Of a DNA stretch of 64,000 nucleotides, positions 34,401-44,331 are shown piece after piece. The stretch is from NCBI GenBank assembly GCA_036346225.1, contig JARFIW010000170.1:8680501-8744500 (forward strand), in the 5' to 3' direction. This DNA comes from Platerodrilus igneus. Its lineage: Eukaryota; Arthropoda; Insecta; Coleoptera; Lycidae. Position 1 is the first letter of the stretch. Each line of letters begins with the position of its first letter. The notes under the pieces were generated by a model. The model worked only from the letters and a program-made list of their open reading frames with translations. It was not told the DNA's origin and ran no database searches. Position numbers and translations under genes: made by a program.

Positions 34401-35650
34401 CTAGAAACTCGTCGAAATAAGGTATCGTATTATTTGATAAATGTTTCAAGTTTCTAATCACCTCTTGACATGTTGTGATAATGCGAGGTTTGAATGTTGA
34501 ATTCTGCTTTCAAAAACGAATTGAATCTGATGCTGCAGCTCGTGCTTGGTAGTATTTTCAATTTACTCGTTTTGGTACTTCAAAAGCGATGCACTTTTTT
34601 TTCTTGTTGACAAGTGGTCGATATCTTGGGTGCATCGGTAAGTTCTCCCTCGCTTACTCATACTAATAAAATTATCTTTTAGCTCTTAACTGGGGGCCAA
34701 ATTGATTTTTATGTAGGCCCGACTGCTTGTTGCCACAGGCCAACTGGTGCTTTTTACTCGTAGATCGCTGTTGCCGTTATGGTAATTGGGTAAATGGATC
34801 CGACTACCATGACGATTCTGCGCTGAGTCACGTCCGCTAGCGTGTAAGATAAGGAACCAGGCACGTGCATGTATATGACTTGTTTGCTTTGTATGTACAC
34901 CAAGAGATTATACTTTATCAGCGTTTAATGTAGTTATGTATCAATAAACGTGGAAACGCAGGACTATTGTTGGTTGCTATAGATAAATATTAGAATCGTC
35001 CTACAAGTACGATGTGCAATTTTGAAACAAAAACGAAAACGTTTGTCAAAAGAAACTCGCAAGTTTGATTAGTTTTACTTATTAGTTTTTTCTTTTGGTT
35101 TTCTGTCAAATACGAGATACGCACTTCGTATCCAAACTAATTTGTCCATATAGTATACTTGTGGGTGGTTAAATAGCAACCCTCAGTTCATTTCTTTTGC
35201 TGGTTTGTATCGAATTAATTTTTTTGTATATCCTAGTTAGTTTTGGGTGTAAATTTTTCTAGATTCATAGACATGGGAGACGTTACCATCTAAATTAGTA
35301 GTGGGGAATTCAGGAAGGTATTAAATAATGTTGCCATCATACCCTTTATTTTATACTATAGAAATTCTTCCGAAGAGTATGACAAAGGAAAGGGGTGTTT
35401 TTCTTAAGTGGGGTTTCCTTTATTTTATGTAACATGTTGCCTAATTAGACTTTTTCTGTTACATGGTTCTTTTGTTCTAAATTAATGTGTGCTTTTATTT
35501 CAAGCCTATCCTTTACTTTTATATTGGTAATGCCCCGCCCACTCGCTGATTGAGCCCGGTCATTCTTGTTTTATATTTCAGGCTACGTCAAAGTACGTAG
35601 CACCTGGAAAAGTCAGGGCATTTTATTTTTATATATCGCTCCGAACCCTG
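31499..35650 (+). mobile_element. hAT-like DNA transposon with degenerate transposase
   Basis: Left end CAAGGTTCGGAGCGAT (31499-31514) and right end ATCGCTCCGAACCCTG (35635-35650) are inverted repeats with one internal mismatch. Both ends carry CCTGGAAAAGTCAGGG close to the terminus (31523 and 35603). The interior encodes a worn hAT-type transposase on the plus strand. The flanking 8-mers (TAATCGAA, TTGAATGA) do not match, so no target duplication remains. The 1.5 kb after the transposase (33730-35590) is unassigned. Confidence 0.6.
32501..33730 (+). pseudogene. hAT-like transposase remnant
   Basis: Plus-strand blocks in order: MDGPNVNWLLKEEIGEDNLS at 32501, SCSLHILHGALQ, FPLKFCQT near 32770, AQRALDIFDDVKAYI, HFFSTVAILLEPFLKKFQ near 32925, KDLKKLFRLDL near 33078, and FAHSNAIVENGFSINKQLLIE with EKSLIAQRRIYD at 33540-33650. 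This matches the insect and vertebrate hAT-like proteins that have an S.DGPNVNW block and a C-terminal F.HSNA..ERGFS.N dimerisation segment. Several stops and frame changes break it. The N-terminal zinc finger part (31640-32500) is not recognisable. Confidence 0.65.
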
Positions 35651-36750
35651 TTGAATGATTAAGATTAAGGTTAATTGAGTATGAACTGATTATGAAATTT
35701 CGCAACTCTGTGTATTTGTTTACAGGAATATTGTTGTGTCACTAATGTTTAAAGTGATGTAACTTTAAAATTTTGTATGTATACCTGTTTAGAGGAGTAA
35801 TGAAATGATGCTGTATTAAAATAGATTTATGTGATGCAGTGAGCTGAAATTTGATGTTTTCTTTGTGTACGCATATAGTGTAGCAGTTTGTAAAAAGAAT
35901 ACTGTTCCACCAGGAGGTTAACGTAATTAAAATCCCCAGGAATACTTATCCGGCGGATTCTCACTAGACTAGATGAGTTGATGTCTATAATTTACAACAG
36001 GTTGAACACCTTTTCAATGTAAGTGTTATTGGTAACGTAGCTTAAAATTGCACATAGTTAATTATTGCATTATTCGATTTTTATTCAAAATTTTTCATTG
36101 CTTCTGTAGGAACTCACTTCCACATCATGGTAGATAGCCAATGCACCCTTAATTTGTTATGGGATTCTTGCCTCTTCTGGAAAATTCTAAATTTAAGAAT
36201 TTAATGCTTCATTCATCTGTAGCACAGTTACTAAATCCAGTAACACAATTATTTTTTCTTTAGCCATAATAGCTGTAAGAGACAAATTAGAAAGTCACTA
36301 GCACGAAAGGTGTCTACAAGAATGCAAGAGCATTAAGTATTGTAAGTGCAGGGATTCACTGAGATTTTGGAATGCTGCAAAGATATCCGTGTTAGAATCA
36401 TAATACTTTGCATGGTTCTTGTGTAGCAATTTTAATTATCGTGTACATTGATCTTTATGTAACTTAGTGTGGGACATTTTTTGATATGTACTGCTTCAAC
36501 GTAATATTGACAACTACCAATCCAATGTATTTTTATCGTGTTCGTTTTGAAATTGCACTAAAATCTGAACTTGCTATAATTCACAATATCGAAACCTGGA
36601 AGTGATGCTATAAAGCTTTTCTTATACAGGGTAGGTGTTTAGTGGGTGGACAGAAGATTGTTCCGTAACTATTAGAGATATTAAAACCAACTTGAGCCTG
36701 GTACTACATAATCATTGCACTTACATTCTAAAAATATTTAGGTGTATACA
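35651..36750. other. Unassigned AT-rich DNA
   Basis: No gene or repeat structure recognised, except an isolated TATACAGGGTAGG at 36625 that resembles an end of the MITE family found next to it. Confidence 0.35.
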
Positions 36751-37072
36751 GGGTGATTCACAAAAAGTGCTAACCCAAACTTGGGTTTCTTTAAATGAAA
36801 CACCATATATATTTTTGCACATTCGGATTCCCTGTGGCATTTACAATTAAAAATATAAAAGTTTTAAGGTAGCTAAGTGTAACCGTTCTGGAGATATTGA
36901 CACTTAATGTGGAAATCGAGTCAAATCTGGAGCCGAGTTGTTACCACTCTAATAAAAAATTTTAAAAACTTACAAAATACGTACCAAATTTTTCCAAAAA
37001 ACGTAATGCTATACAGGGCTACAGCTTTACGTGAAATGTAAGTATTCTCGGTTTTTCAAATAGAACACCCTG
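36751..37072. mobile_element. MITE with CAGGGTG termini
   Basis: A 322-bp unit beginning CAGGGTGATTCACAAAAAG and ending TTTCAAATAGAACACCCTG, with TATA flanks on both sides (TA target duplication). Terminal words match those of the IS630-type transposon at 7461-13072 (CAGGGTG then a purine/pyrimidine-rich block), so it is probably a non-autonomous relative. No coding capacity. Confidence 0.6.
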
Positions 37073-38740
37073 TATATTTTTCCACAAATCAATTTCTCGT
37101 GAAAAATAGGTAATAAACAATATAAAGCTTTATAAAAATAAAACAAACCGTTCTTGAAATATTGATACTTGTATGGGTTTTATACACTTTCCACGATATA
37201 GAAATTTTAAGTAGGAGTGTAATTACATAGGATTTTCAATAACTAAATTAAATAAAATATTCAGAATTGGAGACAATGCAAACAATTGGTTCCTATATAA
37301 TAAAGCAAACAAACACTCACCTTGTCCTTCCAGTAGACTTGCATATACGAGCGCTCGTTCTGTGGACATACATGGGCAGCAACCGTGAATTGCCTGTTCT
37401 TTAATATACAGCCATAAACCAAATATAAACACTGACTCCAAATCACACGGTAACCACTGCATAGGTTACATACAATAAAAAGACAGTACACACATTTAAC
37501 CCGTCAATAATATATTTTACATGTTGCTTCCACCAAGTACGAAAAGTAACTCTTAATTTTAAAAATAACAAAAGAGTGGGAATACACTATCACTAATATA
37601 TCGGAATTATTCGCGAACTAACCTATTATTACCAATCCGACTAATATACCGGATTTATACGCGAGTTAACCAAACAATACTCTTATGTAAAAATATTGAA
37701 CTGGAATGTTTTTAATAGCAACAAATTTCACCTTACTCTTTTCTCGATGTTATAAAAAGAGTAATTGCACGACAAAGTATAAGAAATACTTCGGCACAGC
37801 TTGCATCGACCGTTAAGGTTGCGGAGGCTGCATGAGATTTGAAATCACAGGGTAAGAGGAATGTTTAGAGAATATCTGAATGTTAAAATTTAAATATCAA
37901 GACACTTGTTTACACAACTGTAACATAACTTAGAGAAACTAAAGTTAAAACACGATAAGAGAAACTTGACTTGTGTCATTAACACTGTAGACATCGCTAT
38001 ATATTTTAACATGATATAATTCATATATTTAAAAAATGTACACGAGAAAATTTCTATAGAGAAGTCAAAATACATAATCTGTTTAAAAACTCAAAATTTA
38101 ACTTAATACGAGAGTAAATCAAAAGGTGATCATAATTGTAATAATGTCATGTAACAAGTGCTCATGAAATGAAAGTTCAAGTAATAAACCTTTTTACCAT
38201 AAGAAGCTTCATGAAGTTCCGAATGTTTACATATTTATAGGTTATGTTTTAGAAAATTATATTTGAAATCATTTAAGATAAGTAAAATGTAATTAATAAT
38301 CAAAACAAAATATTTGTAGTGACAAAGACAAATTTAAATAGAGGTTGGACCTCTTTATTTTAACAGAAAAACGATAAGGTAAAAGTTTTAATCTCATACC
38401 TGTAGTTTCAGTAACTGAACTAATCTTAATAGTTACTTAATTTATAGGAATCCTTCATATCCAGGAAACTGAGACATCCTACATTGGTGGATCTCCTAGT
38501 GTAGGTACAAAACAGCATGTGGTCGACTTCAAATGTTGTCTTTAACAAACTTCTGTTCCATAAATTAAACTTGTAGATATTTTTCAATAAGATAATAACT
38601 GAACGGCAATATGTAAAGTAGAATGAAACGAAATATAAAATTCTTGTGATGAGAGTATTTATTTTACATCATCTGGTTGTGCGAAAACACGAGCAACTTT
38701 TCCATGTACAAATCTGAATGAGGGAAACACGTCGCCGTAA
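37073..38740. other. Unassigned AT-rich DNA
   Basis: Short minus frames at 37223-37491 show no family motif. Nothing else was recognised. Confidence 0.35.
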
Positions 38741-38815
38741 CATCGGTAACCAAAACACAGGTAATCGGAACATAGGTGACCGAAGCATATGTAACCGGAG
38801 CATAGCTAACCGGAG
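38741..38815. repeat. 15-bp minisatellite, five units
   Basis: Five consecutive 15-bp units of the type CATAGGTAACCGGAG, diverging at 1-5 positions each. The period is a multiple of three, so the minus-strand 66-codon frame (38869-38669) carries a five-residue repeat (RL.ML-like). I do not consider that frame a real gene. Confidence 0.8.
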
Positions 38816-39184
38816 CACCCTAGAAAATTCAGTTGTGTTACAAAAGTGAAATTTTAACAGGAGGTGCAAAGGAAAATTAATTCATTAATAACTTACCATC
38901 TGTATAATTATTTGATGGGTTAAACGAATAAAGAACTTTTTTATCTTTCATACTAAACATCTAAAATTATATTTAAATGATAATTTAGGATTTATGATTA
39001 GAAAATTTACATACAAGGTAAGCACATGAGGCAAGGTAGAAGTTCAAATCAAAAATGGCCAACAGTGCCAGATAAGCAATCAGATATCAAAAGAGAAATA
39101 AAAAATCTGACACTTCAAATAAATTATTTTCGGCCATCTTTGGGATGGATGATCTCTAGTGATTATTCTCAATAATACAGTATT

Positions 39185-39347
39185 TAGAACCACACCAGTT
39201 GTGCTTTTGGAATAAACACTTCAGAAATAACCAATAGGAAAATTTCATATAGATATAATAATAATACAGAATTAAAACCACATCAGTTGTGCTTTTGGAA
39301 TAAACACTTCAGAAATAACCAATAGGAAAATTTCATATAGATATAAT
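39185..39347. repeat. 88-bp tandem duplication
   Basis: Two adjacent copies (39185-39272 and 39273-39347) sharing GTGCTTTTGGAATAAACAC and the following 45 bases almost identically. Confidence 0.85.
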
Positions 39348-39641
39348 TATTTGTACTTTGTAACAAATTAGTAACTTGTGGATTAAAACTAATAATCCAG
39401 GATTGTGCGAGATAAATTCTTATAGAAAAGATATTATATAATAGAGAGAGTAATTTTATATTTAAATGTAGATATAAGCATTTATATGCTAATAGTGCCA
39501 AGCACAATGTAACATGCTGAAATATAGGCAAAAAGGCATGTTACAAAATAACAAAATGAGAGTGAAAAAAATAAACAACTCTTGAAAACAATAAATAAAT
39601 TTAAAATAAATGTTCAAAATGTTGCCCATGTCTAGTCAAAC

Positions 39642-40185
39642 ACTTAAAGGTGGGCGAAAAAAGAACGTTTAATTTGTGCCAACATTTCTGGTGTAACCGA
39701 TTCAAAAGCAGTGCATATTCTATTTTTCATCTCCTCTTTAGTGGTAGGAGAATCTTTATAAACAACTTCGCTATTGTAACGCCACAGGAAAAAAATCGAG
39801 GAGTGTAAGGTCTGGCCAGTTCTGTACACCACCCCAATCTGTCACTTCATTTGAAAAGTTTCATCGAGATATAGCCTAACGTTGATCGAATAATGTGGAC
39901 GGAACCACATCGTACGAATTCTATCTAGATCGGTATCTTCCAAAAGATCAAATAAATTGGTTTCCAAAAATCGTAAATACTTCTCACCAGTGAGACTTTG
40001 ATCAAACAAGAAAGGGCTGACCACATTAACAATCAAATATGCCATCCCATACATGAACTGACCATCGATGCTGGTGGTCGGCAACTCTTAAGATGTGAGG
40101 TTTACTTTTGAATAGTAATGATAGTTATGTTTATTAAAATTTGCATTACTACGAAAAATTGCTTCATCCGTAAACAATGTTATTA
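39642..40185 (-). pseudogene. IS630/Tc1-mariner-type transposase fragment
   Basis: Minus-strand reading from about 40185 gives TDEAIFRSNANFNKHNYHYY (first catalytic aspartate block), then QSLTGEKYLRFLETNLFDLL, MWFRPHYSINVRLYLDETFQ and, after a frameshift near 39840, FFLWRYNSEVVYKDSPTT and KEEMKNRICTAFESVTPEML with stop at about 39644. The usual QQDGAPPHYS block is shortened to RPHYS, removing the second catalytic aspartate. The family is the same insect Tc3/IS630 group as at 12180-12717 but a different lineage. No terminal repeats were located. Confidence 0.72.
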
Positions 40186-40407
40186 ACAAAATTGGGTTCT
40201 AAATCAATAAATAAATATATACGTGCAAAATTTAAAATTTATTGTCAATTGCAGAGCGCTTTCGACTGTTTAAGCCATACTCAATGCATCTAAAATGAAA
40301 ATTATCAATAAAGGTACAAAGATATAAAATTACAGATAGAGCGCAGAAGTGATAGTACACAGATGAATAAAATTAATATTGATATTAGTATGGTTGCTAC
40401 AATGCAT

Positions 40408-41162
40408 CATCATCATCATTAGGTCTTCAGTCCTAGAACTGGTTAGACGCGTACCATCATTGTTCCCTATTCTGAACTAACCTACAGATTTCCCTGAAAT
40501 ATGCACAGTTTGCATCTATAACTGTCTGATCTAGGTCTACATCTACCTCTTTTTTCCTATCTCTGCTTGTAATATATCACATACTATTCCCCATAAATGC
40601 CTTAGAACGTATTCCGCCCTACTATTTCTCTTTTTCCCCAGAAAAGGAGTTCCCCTACTATTTCTGTAACTTATTTGTTATTATCTTTGTCTGTCCATGC
40701 TATCGTCCTCATACATCTGAAGCACATCATTTCAAAAGGCTGCTACCGTTTTTCTGTCTGCGTTTCAGACTTCCCGTATTTCATAGGCATACTGTGCTGT
40801 GCTCCACACATATGCTTTCAACAATTTTCTTCTTATTCTGTTTGTTGTCTTTCCTCATAGGCGATGTTCTTTCTTGTTAGATGCAGTTCGATTGCTTTCT
40901 ATTGTTTTACAGTTATATGCCCTATTTCTCCGACCTTCAATGGTTGTGAAGGGAGGTAAGCAGTCTGTGGCTGCCAAGTTCTCCCAACACTTAACCATTT
41001 GGCGATTTAATATATTTTCCAATTTATCTTTTCGCACAGTCAACATTAGTTGCAGGTATTTCGCAGCCATTAGGTTTTCCGTCTCAAAACTGGTTGGACA
41101 CGTACCTGCACTTATTTATATTCTGAGCTAGCCTACATAGTTCCCTGAAATTCTCACACAGC
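40408..41162 (-). mobile_element. RTE-like retrotransposon 3' fragment, copy D
   Basis: Matches the outer 3' module and the start of the next one in copies A and C, ending in a short (ATG)n tail at 40408-40420. It is 5'-truncated near 41162. A 14-bp word TTGCTACAATGCAT lies directly before the tail (40394-40407) and recurs at 41267-41280, i.e. 104 bp beyond the truncation point. A 71-codon minus frame within it (41070-40855) is a diverged piece of the RT C-terminal region. Confidence 0.75.
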
Positions 41163-41471
41163 ATGTGTATTCAGGTTAATCTTCTTTGGGAATTAAACCA
41201 CTCATAGTTTTTAAAATCAACTTTATTTACGTTTCGATCCATGACCTAGGATCGTTGTCAAAATTATTGCTACAATGCATATACAACTAGAATTAAATAA
41301 ATAAATAAAATAACGGCTACATATTTAAAAGGAGGTGTAATACACTTACGAGTAAAATTATAAATAGAATACCACAATGTGGGCTGTGTACAATAGACTA
41401 ATGAAATTGATAATGTGGACTAACGAAAGAATCAAATGAGGAAACAAGTGGATAATCAAACCGGAATGAAT
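41163..41471 (-). other. Penelope-like element 3' region / pseudo-LTR with hammerhead-like hairpin
   Basis: Minus strand: TTTTGACAACGATCC, loop, GGATC, then GAAACGTAAATAAA. A stem (GATCC/GGATC) followed by GAAACGT, with a TGA-containing word in front, resembles the hammerhead-ribozyme-like motif known in Penelope-like pseudo-LTRs. The expected CUGANGA core is not intact, so activity is doubtful. It lies downstream of the GIY-YIG stop at 41471. Confidence 0.45.
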
Positions 41472-41790
41472 TAAATTCTTTTATATAGGGGATAATAATT
41501 TTTGTTCAGACTAGTTTGTATGTTTAAATTAGCGGAATTTGTTGATGTTTCTTGTTGTACTTCTAGATCTTCTAGAAATTGTAAGAAGGTAAAATTATTG
41601 GATATGATATGATGAATAAGTTTACTATTACTTGCAGGGTCGAATGAGTGGTTATTGAATTTAAGGTGAAAGCCGAATTCTGAAGGGGAAGGACGATTGA
41701 CGTGTTCCTTTATCCTGGTATCTAGTGATCTGGTGGTGCGACCAACATACGTGGCACTGCAGGAATTACAGAAAAGTTTATATATACCGC
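41471..41790 (-). pseudogene. Penelope-like GIY-YIG endonuclease
   Basis: An open minus frame of about 106 codons begins GIYKLFCNSCSATYVGRTTR at about 41789, followed by LDTRIKEHVNRP and HLKFNNHSFDP, ending at TAA 41473-41471. GIY...YVG, the R in TTRS and the following E-H are the GIY-YIG nuclease signature, which in Penelope-like elements follows the RT. The join to the upstream RT is frameshifted in a homopolymer near 41800. Signature residues are intact by eye. Confidence 0.7.
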
Positions 41791-42771
41791 TTTTTAAAAA
41801 AAAATAGTACTTTGTCTTTGTTATTGACTAAGACAGAATAGAAAGAGTTGGAAGTTTTATAAGCAATACGTGTATCTTTGCAATGTTTTTTGATTAAGTT
41901 TTGAATTTTACTGTTCAATTGTGAGTTAATAGAAGTTGATACAAATTATAAGTTAGGATTGGTGGAAGTGGATGAATAGGATTCAGCTTTTTTCTTTTTA
42001 AATTGAAATTTATTAATCAGTCTTTCAATGATATTTGGATCGTAGCCATTTTTGCGGCAATATATTTTGATGTGTTGATCTCTGAAATTCTACGTCTTGC
42101 AAAGTTACGTTAAACGGTCTGTGGGTATAAGCATTGAAGGCGACAGGTTTATGTTGACAAACGTGAACGGAATTAGCTAGAATTACGTGGTCTGTTTGAG
42201 TCTTTTTTTGAAAAATGTAGAAGTCAAAGTTGCCAAAAGTTTTCTTTAATGTCAAGTCTAAGAAATTTAAGCTGTTGTTATTTTCAAATTCAATAGTGAA
42301 GGTTAAGAGGGGATTGATTAAGTTAATTTTTTGTAAAAGATAAAGAGCAGTATCGTTGTCACCATCTATAAGAACCAAACAATCGCCGACAGAGCGAAAC
42401 CATCCTAGGATTTCATGATTTTGCGGAATAAAAGAAAGTTCCAGTTGGTCCATATAAAACTCTGCTAACAAAGGTGACAGCGAGCTCCCCATGGCTAGAC
42501 CAATAGGTTGACTATAGAATGCATTGTTGAAACTAAGAAAGTCTTGCGAAAGGCAAAATTCAAGAACAGAAATCGTGTTTTTTGCACTGTGAGAAGTAAC
42601 GTTTAACTTTTTTAACAGTTCTTCACCAATGGTATGGTGACTACGCTTGGAATCGAACTAAACAGGTTTTGAATATCTAAAGATATCATAGAAAAATTGG
42701 AAGGTAAAGTCCGTTTTTTGTAATTTATTAATTAAATCAATATTGTTTTAATGGAATATTTAGGAGTGTAA
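41791..42771 (-). pseudogene. Penelope-like reverse transcriptase, C-terminal part
   Basis: Minus frame 42492-42025 reads MGSSLSPLLAEFYMDQLELS, then WFRSVGDCLVLID, NPLLTFTIEFENNNSLNFLD and FQKKTQTDHVILANS. These match the Penelope-type RT order MGSPLSP, YVDD, FTxE...LPFLD, YRKPTHTDRYL. The catalytic YVDD is SVGD, losing at least one aspartate. Upstream frames to 42771 carry the preceding fingers (KLNVTSHSAKNTISVLEFCL-like) with stops. The element is cut at 42771 by a BEL/Pao insertion and continues at 49215. Confidence 0.7.
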
Positions 42772-43091
42772 TGGTAATGAAAGTTAATTAACTTCGTAGT
42801 ATGCATAGGTACACACTCATTAACATTAAGATGAATGAATGAATTAATTAATGGACTGTATTTAAAATGCAAATATTTATTAATTAGTCATTCTGTAAAT
42901 ATAAGAAATGACAAGAAGTAACTAAAATAACTAAAAATAACGTGGCGTTACAACTGACCGTTCGAATACAACTAACTTAATAATCCGGGACAGCAGGTAA
43001 TAGGGCAAGCGAACGCTACTCCCTTGTTGATTCATGCGTTAAACTATTTCTAAATCTTAATACAAATAACTATGGTTGCACATCGCTACCA
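42772..43091 (-). repeat. 3' LTR of the young BEL/Pao element
   Basis: 320 bp with TGGTA...TACCA ends, direct copy of 48890-49209. By eye only two substitutions separate them (G/A near 42843 and C/G near 43018). The flank TGTAA (42767-42771) is repeated at 49210-49214. Confidence 0.92.
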
Positions 43092-43217
43092 TAAACTGCC
43101 CGGCTAGACAAATTGAACTATTTATGTTCCTTAATACTATATGTACTAACTCTAATAGATTTCTAACACAATCACTGTCGTTTTCAATTGGCAGAGCCAC
43201 AATTTTTGAAATTGACA

Positions 43218-44331
43218 CTACACTAACACCGTTTGTTGTTTTAAATGCACCACTCTTACCTTACCGTCCCTACCCGCTACAGTTCTAATTACACGGGCTA
43301 GACCCCATTCCAATGGGGGCAATTTGTCGTCTTTAATTAAAACTAAAGTGCCTTCTTTAATATTAGGTAAAGATTTTTTCCACTTTGGCCTATTCTGTAA
43401 TTGGGACAAATAATCTCTAGACCAAATTTTCCAAAACAATATTGCAAGTGGCTGCACATTTTCCAAAATTTTAACTTATTGATAGGAACCTCCGAAACTG
43501 ATTCTTCTGGAATGCATGCTAATGACTTGCCGGTCAGAAAATGACCTGGTGTTAAACAGGTAACATCTGATGGGTCGTCGGTAAGTGGGCACAAAGGACG
43601 CGAATTTAGCATACCTTCTATTTGAATTATTACAGTATTGAATTCTTCATATGTTAGACCAGTTAACCCTATAACTTTTTTGAAATGTTTTTTAAATACT
43701 TTAATCTGACTTTCCCATAGTCCTCCAAACTTTGGGCTGTAAGATGGAATAAATGACCAACGTATGCCGTTATCTGAAGAAAATTTTTTGATTGTATATT
43801 TATTTTCAGATTTCCCAAGGAACGTATACAATTCTATTAAATCTTTGCTGGCCCTTTTAAATGTGCTCCCGTTATCGCTATAGATTATTTTAGGAATACC
43901 GTGACGTCCAATGAATCTTTTTAATGCTGCGATAAACGTTTCAGTTTTTAAGTCTGACACTGTTTCCATGTGTACCGCTTTGGTTACAAAACAAACGAAC
44001 AGTGCTACATAAGCCTTTGTTTTAATTACCTTACGTACACAAGACTGTTTAATAAAAAAGTGTCCCGCAAAATCTACTCCTACTTTTTCAAAAGGTAAAC
44101 TCACATTTACCCTATCATAGAGCAAACTTCCCATTAACTGTTTGGAAACAGTTGAATTTAATCTAAAACAAACTAAACATCTATGTAAAATTTTCTTTAC
44201 TTCTCTAGTGGCTTTAATTATCCAATACCTCTGCCTTAAAACTGACAGCGTTAAATTCACGCCTCCATGCAGAAGCCGTTGATGTTCACCTTCAATAATT
44301 AGTTTAGTTATAAAATTTTTATTCGGCAAAA
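43218..44331 (-). pseudogene. BEL/Pao integrase (young element)
   Basis: Minus frame 44329-43343, then 43466-43218. It carries HQRLLHGGVNLTL and HRCLVCFRLN (zinc region), VGVDFAGHFFIK and IYSDNGSTFKRAS (two catalytic aspartates), and KFGGLWESQIKVFKKHF (glutamate). The PLTDDPSDVTCLTPGHFLTG and LVLIKDDKLPPLEWGLARVI blocks are the C-terminal BEL-type domain (DUF5641-like). A frameshift around 43450 splits the C-terminus, and another lies near 43225. The upstream junction to RT at about 44335 is shifted in a run of T/A. Catalytic residues are intact. Confidence 0.9.

Noticed and set aside
37223..37491. Overlapping minus-strand frames (79 and 76 codons) that might be an IS630 N-terminal (DUF4817) domain
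   Set aside because: The residues do not follow the helix-turn-helix pattern in any one frame, and the position is on the wrong side of the minus-strand transposase at 39642-40185.
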